Assembly (NCBI GenBank): GCA_039516895.1
Contig: CP154437.1
Location: forward strand, 1,240,001-1,304,000
Origin: Campylobacter coli
GTDB taxonomy: Bacteria; Campylobacterota; Campylobacteria; Campylobacterales; Campylobacteraceae
Length of the DNA stretch: 64,000 nucleotides
Direction: 5' to 3'
The notes below the pieces were generated by a model. It was given only the letters and a program-made list of their open reading frames with translations, searched no databases and was not told the DNA's origin. The position numbers and the translations under genes were made by a program. Shown here piece by piece: positions 34,914 to 43,037 of this stretch. Numbering within the stretch: position 1 is the first letter of the stretch; the number at the start of each line of letters is the position of its first letter.

Positions 34914-35470
34914 TAAGAATGAGCTTTAGTTTCTTGTGCGTATTTAACACCTAAATCAAAAGCTTTAGAATTTGCATCTCTTGTTTTAGCTGGAACCATA
35001 TGAAGCATAGTTTCTTTAAGAATATCCAAATCAATACATTTACTCATATAAGCGGCAATAGCCAATGCAACAACTGATTGAGTAGCCACATTACCTACTT
35101 CATCTTTAGCTATAGTAATGATAGGAATTTCAAAAATTTGCCATTTTTTATAATCTTCGCTTTCAGGATGAACCAAATTCGGCTCTACAACTATGATACC
35201 ACCCTCTTTTACTCCACCGCGAAAGCCTTTGTAACCCTTATCTGCAGTTGAAAGCATAAAGTCTACTTCGCCCTCTACTGCATAAGGAAAAAGAATTTCT
35301 TTATCATCAATGATAATATCAACCTTAGTTGGACCTCCACGCACTTGGGAAGTATAAGTTGAAGCTTTAAAAGCTTGACGACCTTCTTTGATCGCTGCTT
35401 CAGCTAAAATTTCTCCTGCGGTGATAACACCTTGACCACCCTCACCACCAAATCTTAATTGATATTTCAT
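34913..35470 (-). CDS. oorC: 2-oxoglutarate:acceptor oxidoreductase, gamma subunit
   Basis: 185 residues starting MKYQLRFGGEGGQGVITAGEILAEAA, the glycine-rich N-terminus of the gamma subunit of 2-oxoacid:ferredoxin oxidoreductases. With OorA, B and D it decarboxylates 2-oxoglutarate to succinyl-CoA, replacing 2-oxoglutarate dehydrogenase in these microaerophiles. Overlaps oorB by 4 nt and is the last gene of the operon, followed by a strong hairpin. Confidence 0.95.
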   Translation of the reverse strand: MKYQLRFGGEGGQGVITAGEILAEAAIKEGRQAFKASTYTSQVRGGPTKVDIIIDDKEILFPYAVEGEVDFMLSTADKGYKGFRGGVKEGGIIVVEPNLVHPESEDYKKWQIFEIPIITIAKDEVGNVATQSVVALAIAAYMSKCIDLDILKETMLHMVPAKTRDANSKAFDLGVKYAQETKAHS

Positions 35471-36312
35471 TTTAAGGCTCCTAAATCAACCATTCTTTTT
35501 TCTTTGGCTGCACGACGCACTTCTTCATAAGCATGACAATATTCTGGCTGCGTGCTATCTTCATATAAAACACCTGTTGGGAATTTGTCTTTTCTTTCTT
35601 CAAAATCCATACTTTCAAATTTAGACTTATCCACAACACGATTTTTAATCCAATCAAGCATAGCCACTGCTTCACCCATTTTATTTTTTCTACCTAGGTT
35701 AATATGGCAGTTTGAGAAAACATCAACAAAGCTATAACCTTTGTGTGCTAAAGCTTTATAAATTAAATTTTCTAATTTATTTGCCTCAATAACATTTCCT
35801 CTTGCTACAAAAGAAGCTCCAGCAGCTTTAGTTAATTCACAAGCATCAAAATTTGGATCAATATTTCCAAATTGCGCAGTTACTGTATAAAAACCTTTTG
35901 GAGTAGTTGGAGAAGTTTGGGAATTAGTAAGCCCATAAATAAAGTTATTGATTACAATATGAGTTAAATCTATATTTCTACGACATCCATGTATAGTATG
36001 ATTTCCACCAATTGCCAAAGTATCGCCATCACCACTTACTACAATAACATGTTTGCTAGGATTGGCTAGTTTTATGCCTGTCGCATAAGCAATAGCTCTA
36101 CCATGAGTAGTGTGCACGGTATTGCAATTTACATAAGAGCTCATTCTACCGCTACATCCTATACCTGAAACAAGACAAACATCGTCCATATTCCAACCCA
36201 GCTTTTCTATCGCACGGATAATACATTTTAAAACTACACCATCACCACAACCCCAACACCATTGAGTAGGAAGTTTATCAGTTCTTAAATATTCATCATA
36301 ATTAAATGCCAT
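35467..36312 (-). CDS. oorB: 2-oxoglutarate:acceptor oxidoreductase, beta (TPP) subunit
   Basis: 281 residues. The TPP-binding motif GDGDTLAIGGNHTIH and the cysteines in PTQWCWGCGDGVVLKC and GIGCSGR (cluster ligands in this family) are present. It carries the thiamine diphosphate and the catalytic site. Lies 1 nt after the oorA stop. Confidence 0.96.
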   Translation of the reverse strand: MAFNYDEYLRTDKLPTQWCWGCGDGVVLKCIIRAIEKLGWNMDDVCLVSGIGCSGRMSSYVNCNTVHTTHGRAIAYATGIKLANPSKHVIVVSGDGDTLAIGGNHTIHGCRRNIDLTHIVINNFIYGLTNSQTSPTTPKGFYTVTAQFGNIDPNFDACELTKAAGASFVARGNVIEANKLENLIYKALAHKGYSFVDVFSNCHINLGRKNKMGEAVAMLDWIKNRVVDKSKFESMDFEERKDKFPTGVLYEDSTQPEYCHAYEEVRRAAKEKRMVDLGALK

Positions 36313-36313
36313 T

Positions 36314-37438
36314 TTATATATTCTCCTTTACTTTAGCAATGATTTCGCTAGGTGTTATAGGACGGCCATTTGCACGATGTAAGCTAATAAAATCGCGACG
36401 AGAACTTACTCTTTCAATCTCCTCAAGATATTGTCCCATATTTAATTCGCTTACCATTACTTTTTTAAATTTGCTTACTACTTCAGCAATTTTCTTTTCA
36501 GCTACAGGATAAAGCGTGATAGGGCGGAAAAGTCCTACCTTAATACCTTCTTCTCTAAGCCTATTGATAGCTTCTTTGGCAGAACGACTTACGCTTCCAT
36601 AAGCTATAATTAAAAATTCAGCATCATCAAGCATATACTCTTCATAAGTACAAATATCATCTTGGTTATTTTTAATTTTACCTATAAGTCTTTCTATGTT
36701 TTTCTTAACTATAGCGCCATCTTCTGTTGGAAAACCTATATCTCCATGATGAAGTCCAGTTACATGATAGCGATAGCCAGTAAAAAATGGATTGAGTGTT
36801 GCAGGTTCGTTTTCGCCCGCCGCATAAGGTTTATAATCTTTTTTATCGCCTGTGAATTTTTTACGGTTAATAATTTCTATATCTTTTAAATCAGGTAATA
36901 CCGCTTTACCATTCATATGCCCTACAGTTTCATCCATAAGTAAAAACACAGGAGTCATATATTTTTCAGCTAAATTAAACGCTCTTATGGTTTCTGTATA
37001 AGCTTCTTCTAGGCTCGCTGGTGCGATAGCTACACTGGCAAAATCCCCATGAGTAGGTGCTTTTGCTTGAAACAAATCTCCTTGAGCCACCCTTGTTGGA
37101 AGACCTGTTGAAGGACCACCACGCATAACATTTACGATAACAAGTGGAATTTCAGCGATAAACGCAAGACCGATTTGCTCTGCTTTTAGTGAAATTCCAG
37201 GACCACTACTTGCAGTCATTGATTTTACACCGCTCATAGCAGCACCGATAGTCACACTCACACCTGAAATTTCATCTTCCATTTGTATAAAAGTTCCATC
37301 ATTTGCAGGAAGCATATGGCTTAATTCATGTGCAATTTCAGAACTTGGTGTAATAGGATAACCCCCAAAAAATTTACATCCACAATCAATTGCTGCTTTT
37401 GCAATTAAAACATTACCTGTTGCTATAACTTCTCTCAT
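36314..37438 (-). CDS. oorA: 2-oxoglutarate:acceptor oxidoreductase, alpha subunit
   Basis: 374 residues. The N-terminal pyrimidine-binding domain reads GGYPITPSSEIAHELSHML and EDEISGVSVTIGAAMSGVKS, followed by the RGGPSTGLPTRVAQGDL loop. The C-terminal domain (AEFLIIAYGSVSRSAKEAI) is transketolase-C-like. It forms the substrate-binding half with OorB. Confidence 0.96.
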   Translation of the reverse strand: MREVIATGNVLIAKAAIDCGCKFFGGYPITPSSEIAHELSHMLPANDGTFIQMEDEISGVSVTIGAAMSGVKSMTASSGPGISLKAEQIGLAFIAEIPLVIVNVMRGGPSTGLPTRVAQGDLFQAKAPTHGDFASVAIAPASLEEAYTETIRAFNLAEKYMTPVFLLMDETVGHMNGKAVLPDLKDIEIINRKKFTGDKKDYKPYAAGENEPATLNPFFTGYRYHVTGLHHGDIGFPTEDGAIVKKNIERLIGKIKNNQDDICTYEEYMLDDAEFLIIAYGSVSRSAKEAINRLREEGIKVGLFRPITLYPVAEKKIAEVVSKFKKVMVSELNMGQYLEEIERVSSRRDFISLHRANGRPITPSEIIAKVKENI

Positions 37439-37446
37439 TGTCTTTC

Positions 37447-37758
37447 CTATGCTAATTTTTTATATTTATTATTTTTTACTGCTACGGCTCTATCTTTAGC
37501 CTCTGGAGTCAGTTTGGCAAATTTAAATTCATCTCTTTTTGCCACCATAATAGCAAAATCTGGACAATGTGTTTCGCACTCAGTACAACCTATACAGGAC
37601 TCAGGGTGTACAACCTCTATCATTTGTCCCAAAACCGCATGAACATCATCGCGCATAGCTAAAACCCCTGCAGGGCAATAGCTAACGCAGATATTGCAAG
37701 CTTTACATCTATGCTCATCTACCCAAACAGGGGTATCTTTTGGAGCTGCTATACTCAT
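37447..37758 (-). CDS. oorD: 2-oxoglutarate:acceptor oxidoreductase, delta (ferredoxin) subunit
   Basis: 103 residues with two 4Fe-4S binding motifs, CKACNICVSYCP and CIGCTECETHCP. It relays electrons from OorAB to the carrier protein. In some relatives the delta subunit is fused; here it is a separate small gene between sucD and oorA. Confidence 0.96.
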   Translation of the reverse strand: MSIAAPKDTPVWVDEHRCKACNICVSYCPAGVLAMRDDVHAVLGQMIEVVHPESCIGCTECETHCPDFAIMVAKRDEFKFAKLTPEAKDRAVAVKNNKYKKLA

Positions 37759-37772
37759 ATCTTTTTCCTTTT

Positions 37773-38642
37773 TTAGCCTAATATTTTTTGTATTTCTTCA
37801 CCGATTAAAGCTGGAGAATCCACTACATGAATTCCATAAGACTTTAACGCTTCTTTTTTAGCTGCAGCACTTTCATCAGCACTACCTACTATAGCTCCTG
37901 CGTGTCCCATTCTTTTACCTTTTGGCGCAGTCGCTCCCGCAATGAATGCTACCACAGGTTTGCTAATATTTTCTTTAATAAATTTTGCTGCTTCTACTTC
38001 TAAGCTACCGCCGATTTCCCCTATCATAACAATAGCTTTTGTTTCGTTATCTTTTTCAAATTCACTTAAAAGTTCTTTATAAGCAAGTCCTATGATAGGA
38101 TCGCCACCAATTCCTACTGCTGTTGAAATTCCATACCCACCTTGAACTACTTGATTAGCTGCTTCATAAGTTAAAGTTCCACTTTTTGAAATAAGCCCTA
38201 CGCAACCCTTTTTAAAGATAAAGCCTGGCATAATGCCTAATTTGCATTCTTCAGAAGTAATGATTCCTGGGCAATTTGGTCCTATAATTTTCATACCTTT
38301 TTTATTTGCATACTGCTTGGCAAACATCATATCTTTAACCGGAGTATGTTCTGTAATTACAACAGCAAGCTTAATACCCGCATCCGCTGCCTCGATTACA
38401 CTATCACCCACAGCAAAAGCAGGAACAAAAATCAAACTTACATCAGCTCCCGTAGCCTTAACTGCATCCGCAACTGTATCAAAAACAGGCTTGCCAAGAT
38501 GAGTTTGACCACCCTTATGAGGAGTTACTCCTCCTACTATATTTGTACCATAAGCTATGCATTGCTCTGCATGAAAAGTTGCTTCTTTACCTGTAAAACC
38601 TTGAACTATTACTTTTGTATTTTTATTAACCAATATACTCAT
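37773..38642 (-). CDS. sucD: Succinyl-CoA synthetase, alpha subunit
   Basis: 289 residues. The CoA-binding segment [17 protein letters not shown] is at the N-terminus, and the phosphorylated His lies in [11 protein letters not shown] near residue 245. It converts succinyl-CoA to succinate with formation of nucleoside triphosphate, using the product of OorDABC encoded next to it. Confidence 0.97.
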   Translation of the reverse strand: MSILVNKNTKVIVQGFTGKEATFHAEQCIAYGTNIVGGVTPHKGGQTHLGKPVFDTVADAVKATGADVSLIFVPAFAVGDSVIEAADAGIKLAVVITEHTPVKDMMFAKQYANKKGMKIIGPNCPGIITSEECKLGIMPGFIFKKGCVGLISKSGTLTYEAANQVVQGGYGISTAVGIGGDPIIGLAYKELLSEFEKDNETKAIVMIGEIGGSLEVEAAKFIKENISKPVVAFIAGATAPKGKRMGHAGAIVGSADESAAAKKEALKSYGIHVVDSPALIGEEIQKILG

Positions 38643-38651
38643 TTTTTATCC

Positions 38652-39815
38652 TTATCCTACTAAACTTTTTACTAATTCTGCACCATTTTTAAGATTGGTT
38701 GCTGCTTTGATATTTTTAAGATTTGAGCTATCTAAAATCGCTTTTGCTTCAGCTGCATTTGTACCATCAAGACGCACTACGATAGGAATATTAACCTCAA
38801 CATTTTTAGTTGCTTCTAAAATACCATTTGCAATTCTATCGCAACGAACAATACCACCAAAAATATTGATAAATATTACTTTAACATTTTTATCTCTTAA
38901 AATAATCTCAAAAGCTTTTGCGACTGTTTCAGCAGATGCACCACCACCCACATCTAAGAAATTTGCAGGTTTTGCACCGCTATAATTGATAATATCCATC
39001 GTTGCCATAGCAAGTCCTGCACCATTTACCATACAAGCAACATCACCGTCTAATTTTACATAACTTAAACCAAATTCAGCCGCTTCTCTTTCAGCAGGAT
39101 TTTCCTCTGTAATATCTCTAAGTTCAGCAATCTCTGGATGGCGATAAAGCGCACTGTCATCAAAACTACATTTTGCATCAAGAGCATAAAAATCTCCTTC
39201 TGCAGTTTTAATTAAAGGATTGATTTCAAGCATATTCATATCTTTATCCATGTAAAGCTTATAAAGTTTTGCTATCATAGAAATAAGTTTTTTGCTTTCA
39301 TCTTTATCTAGTCCTAGAACTTTTGCTACTTCAAGACCATGGAACATTTTAAAGCCAATTTGTGGATCAATACCTACTTTTGCAATTTTTTCAGGGCTTT
39401 CTTTAGCTACTTTTTCTATATCCATTCCTCCTTCGCTTGAGGCAATGATTGTAATTTGCTCTGCCATTCTGTTAAATAAAATAGCTAAATAATATTCTTT
39501 TACTATATTTGCACCACTTTCTATGTAAAGTTTTTGCACCAATTTACCCTCAGGTCCTGTTTGATGAGTAACCAAATTCATACCTAAAATTTGACTTGCA
39601 TAAGCCTTTACCTCATCTAAATTTTTAGCGATTTTAACACCACCGCCAAGACCACGACCACCTGCATGGATCTGAGCCTTAACAGCCCAAACACTACCGC
39701 CTAACTCTTTAGCATTTTCTACAGCTTCTTCTACGCTAAATGCAACCTTTCCCTTTAAAGTAGGGATACCATTGTCTGCAAAAATCGCTTTTGCTTGATA
39801 TTCATGTATATTCAT
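38652..39815 (-). CDS. sucC: Succinyl-CoA synthetase, beta subunit
   Basis: 387 residues. An ATP-grasp domain (MNIHEYQAKAIFADNGIP; AVKAQIHAGGRGLGGGVKIA) is followed by a C-terminal CoA-ligase domain with INIFGGIVRCDRIANGI. It binds nucleotide and pairs with SucD. The start overlaps the mdh stop by 4 nt. Confidence 0.97.
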   Translation of the reverse strand: MNIHEYQAKAIFADNGIPTLKGKVAFSVEEAVENAKELGGSVWAVKAQIHAGGRGLGGGVKIAKNLDEVKAYASQILGMNLVTHQTGPEGKLVQKLYIESGANIVKEYYLAILFNRMAEQITIIASSEGGMDIEKVAKESPEKIAKVGIDPQIGFKMFHGLEVAKVLGLDKDESKKLISMIAKLYKLYMDKDMNMLEINPLIKTAEGDFYALDAKCSFDDSALYRHPEIAELRDITEENPAEREAAEFGLSYVKLDGDVACMVNGAGLAMATMDIINYSGAKPANFLDVGGGASAETVAKAFEIILRDKNVKVIFINIFGGIVRCDRIANGILEATKNVEVNIPIVVRLDGTNAAEAKAILDSSNLKNIKAATNLKNGAELVKSLVG

Positions 39816-40720
39816 TTATCTTCCTTTATATATTGATATTTTATTAATGATTTTTTTACCTTGTCTTTTTCTTCGTCGCTAAGCTCAAGCTTCATAATCT
39901 CAACAACACCCTCTAAACCCAATCTTGCCATAGTTCCTAAGGCTTTATTTTGCACTCCAAATTCCCCATGCAAAATCACACTCATAGGCAAAAATTCTCC
40001 ACTTCTTATGGATTCGAGCATTCTTACACAAGCGCTTGCAGGTGCCAAATATGCTGAAGTCTTAAGATGTTTAATCACCTTTGCACCACCGGTTTTAACT
40101 TCATTTTCCAAATCTTCAAATTCCTCTTCGCTTAAAAGCTCTCCGAGTTTTTGATTTTTAACACTTGCATAAGATTTTACTAAAACCATATCATCATTAT
40201 GAAAACCAATTAATCTTGTATCCACGCTTGAAATTTTGGCTTTTAATTTTTTGGCTACCTCATACTTAAATCTTGCATTGTCTAAAACCCCTGCCATAGC
40301 AACAATTTTTTTAGAAGAAAAAATTCCGCTCTCGTAAAGAGTATTGAGCAAAAAGTCCACAGGATTTGTCAAAATGATAAAAAGTGGATCAGAATTAAAT
40401 TCTTTAATTTTTTTAGCACAATCAAGCATAATGTTTGCATTAAGTTGCAAAAGCTCTTCTCTGCTTTGACCATCTTTTCTTGCAAATCCTGCGCTAAAAA
40501 GCACAATATCAGAATTTTTTGTATAAGAATAATCCTTGGTGCAAATTAATTCTATATCCAAATTTAAAGCAGCTATGCTTTGGGATAATTCTAATTCCTT
40601 TGCAATCAATAAATCTTCATTGATATCAACTAAAACAATCTCATTCGCCAACTCACGCAAAATTAAAGCATAGGCTACACTTGAACCTACATTCCCTGCA
40701 CCGATGATTGTGATTTTCAT
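39812..40720 (-). CDS. mdh: Malate dehydrogenase (LDH-like type)
   Basis: 302 residues. The NAD-binding loop ITIIGAGNVGSSVAYA, substrate motif LTNPVDFLLNTLY and the catalytic His in RLIGFHNDDMVLV are present. It oxidises malate to oxaloacetate. The LDH-like Mdh family includes lactate dehydrogenases; an Arg rather than Gln in the specificity loop (SAGFARKDGQSREEL) favours malate. Overlaps of 4 nt on both sides. Confidence 0.92.
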   Translation of the reverse strand: MKITIIGAGNVGSSVAYALILRELANEIVLVDINEDLLIAKELELSQSIAALNLDIELICTKDYSYTKNSDIVLFSAGFARKDGQSREELLQLNANIMLDCAKKIKEFNSDPLFIILTNPVDFLLNTLYESGIFSSKKIVAMAGVLDNARFKYEVAKKLKAKISSVDTRLIGFHNDDMVLVKSYASVKNQKLGELLSEEEFEDLENEVKTGGAKVIKHLKTSAYLAPASACVRMLESIRSGEFLPMSVILHGEFGVQNKALGTMARLGLEGVVEIMKLELSDEEKDKVKKSLIKYQYIKEDK

Positions 40721-42921
40721 CTTTGTCCTATTTTTTCTATGATAGCATTAAAAGTTGCACTTGGACGCATAATTTTATTTGCTTTTTCATCATCAAATTT
40801 ATAATAACCGCCTAAATCAACCTTCACGCCTTGAGCGTCATTAAATTCAGCTCTAATTTTTTCTTCATTAGAGGAAAGTTCTAAAGCAATATCTTTAAAA
40901 AAGCTTTGAAGCTCCATATCACTTGCTTGTCTTGCTAAATGATTTGCAAAATACATTGCTAAATAAAAATGGCTTGTACGATTATCATCTTCTTTTACTT
41001 TTCTTGATGGAGCTTTATTATTTTCAAGCCATTCTCCTATAGCTTCATCAAGACATTCTGCTAAGACTTTAGCTTTATGATTATTGCATTTATTAGCATA
41101 AAATTCTAAGCTTGCTTGTAGGGCTAAAAATTCACCCAAGCTATCCCAACGCAAATGGTTTTCTTCTACTAATTGTTCTACTTGCTTTGGTGCTGAACCC
41201 CCTGCTCCGGTTTCAAACATAGCTCCACCATTTAACATTGGTACAACTGAAAGCATTTTTGCACTTGTTCCAAGCTCTAAGATAGGAAAAAGATCAGTTA
41301 AATAATCTCTTAAAACATTTCCTGTAATAGAAATGGCATCTTTTCCAGCGCGAATCAATTCTAAGCTTTTTAAGCAAGCTTCATAAGGAGCAAGGATAGC
41401 TATATTTTTATTTTTTTCCTTAAGACGGTTTTGAACTAAATCTATCATAATTTTATTGCTAGCTCTTTTGCTATCTAACCAAAAAATCGCCTCAGCCCCT
41501 GTTAAATCAGCTCTTTCTATGCCCAAGTCAATCCAATTTAAAACAGCATCAAATTTAGCTTGATTAGCTCTATAAATGTCACCTTTTCTAACTTTATGCT
41601 CTAATAAAACCTTACCCTTAGCAATGATTTTAAACACTCCATCTTCTTTAGCAACAAAAGTTTTATCATGTGAGCCGTATTCTTGAGCTTTTTTAGCCAT
41701 CAAGCCTACATTAGATACACTGCCTAATTTTGCAGGATTTAAAGTGCCATTTTTATGCAAATCTTCAATAACTGCTTCATAGATAGTCGCATAAGTTTGA
41801 TCAGGGATAACTGCATTTGTATCTTTTTCTTTGCCTTCTTTATCCCATAATCTTGCCCCATTTTTAAGCATAGCAGGCATAGAAGCATCAACAATAACAT
41901 CGCTTGGAACATGCAAATTAGTAATGCCCTTATCTGAATTTACCATAGAAATATCAGCACGACTATTTAAAATTTCATTATATCTTTTTAAAATCTCATC
42001 TTTTTTACTTGAAGTTTCTACCTTGCTTAAAAGCTCGCTTAATCCATTGTTTGGATTAATTCCAAGTGTTTCAAATTCATCTTTAAATTCATCAAATAAT
42101 TCTTTAAAAAAGATTTTTACCGCATAGCCAAAAAGTATAGGATCACTTACCTTCATCATTGTAGCTTTTAAATGAAGAGAAAAAAGCAAATCATTATCCT
42201 TGCTTGCTTTGATTTCTTTAGCATAAAAATCTTGCAATTTTTCTACATCCATAAAGGTTGCATCTAAAATTTCATTTTTTTCAAGCTTTAAACCCTCTTT
42301 TAAAATTTCACTTTTGCCACTATCTGCGACAAATTCAATACTTGCTACACAATCCTCATCGATTAAAACCGCTTTTTCATTTGAAAAGAAATCACCTTCT
42401 TTCATATAAGATACACGAGTTTTAGAATTAGGATTAAACTCAACCACGCGATAAGGATTATTCTTCGCATAATCTTTAACCGCTTTAGTAGAACGGCGAT
42501 CTGAATTGCCTTGTCTAAGCACAGGATTAACCGCTGAACCTAAAACCTTTTGATATTTTGTTTTTATTTGAAATTCTTCATCGTTTTTTGGTTCGTCTGG
42601 GTAGTTTGGTAACATATAACCCTTTTCCTGCAATTCTTTAATAGCAGCTTTCAGCTGTGGAATAGAAGCTGAAATATTTGGAGTCTTAATTAAATTTGCA
42701 TCTGATTTTTTTACGAGCTCACCCAAAAGCTCCAAAGCATCTTCGCATCTTTGATCTTCTTTTAGATACTCACTAAAAGTAGCTAAAATTCTTCCAGATA
42801 ACGAAATATCAGAAGTTTTTACTCCTATATGCGCCTTGCTTAAAAAAGCTTTTACTATAGGTAAAAACGAATAGGTCGCAAGCGCTGGAGACTCGTCTGT
42901 CAAAGTGTAAGTAACTTGCAT
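40717..42921 (-). CDS. icd: Isocitrate dehydrogenase (NADP), monomeric type
   Basis: 734 residues, the size of the monomeric enzyme rather than the roughly 400-residue dimeric form. Motifs include VLRQGNSDRRSTKAVKDYA, FSLHLKATMMKVSDPI and MLNGGAMFETGAGGSAPK. It yields 2-oxoglutarate for the OorDABC complex. As the first gene of the mdh-suc-oor operon it probably carries the operon promoter in the 115 nt upstream, which is AT-rich with no conspicuous operator. Confidence 0.96.
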   Translation of the reverse strand: MQVTYTLTDESPALATYSFLPIVKAFLSKAHIGVKTSDISLSGRILATFSEYLKEDQRCEDALELLGELVKKSDANLIKTPNISASIPQLKAAIKELQEKGYMLPNYPDEPKNDEEFQIKTKYQKVLGSAVNPVLRQGNSDRRSTKAVKDYAKNNPYRVVEFNPNSKTRVSYMKEGDFFSNEKAVLIDEDCVASIEFVADSGKSEILKEGLKLEKNEILDATFMDVEKLQDFYAKEIKASKDNDLLFSLHLKATMMKVSDPILFGYAVKIFFKELFDEFKDEFETLGINPNNGLSELLSKVETSSKKDEILKRYNEILNSRADISMVNSDKGITNLHVPSDVIVDASMPAMLKNGARLWDKEGKEKDTNAVIPDQTYATIYEAVIEDLHKNGTLNPAKLGSVSNVGLMAKKAQEYGSHDKTFVAKEDGVFKIIAKGKVLLEHKVRKGDIYRANQAKFDAVLNWIDLGIERADLTGAEAIFWLDSKRASNKIMIDLVQNRLKEKNKNIAILAPYEACLKSLELIRAGKDAISITGNVLRDYLTDLFPILELGTSAKMLSVVPMLNGGAMFETGAGGSAPKQVEQLVEENHLRWDSLGEFLALQASLEFYANKCNNHKAKVLAECLDEAIGEWLENNKAPSRKVKEDDNRTSHFYLAMYFANHLARQASDMELQSFFKDIALELSSNEEKIRAEFNDAQGVKVDLGGYYKFDDEKANKIMRPSATFNAIIEKIGQR

Positions 42922-42999
42922 TTTCTGTCCTTTTAAACACTAATTTTATTTTTCAATCTAAAGTATATTACAATTAAAAAAAAATGCAAGAGTAAATTT

Positions 43000-43029
43000 A
43001 AAGTTTGTTTTAGTTTTAAAACAAACTTT
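43000..43029 (-). terminator. Terminator of the AsmA-like gene
   Basis: AAAGTTTGTTTTA (43000-43012) and TAAAACAAACTTT (43017-43029) make a 13 bp stem with a 4 nt loop, just downstream of the minus-strand gene. A long T-run follows near 42977-42984 on that strand. Confidence 0.65.
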
Positions 43030-43037
43030 AAATACTT

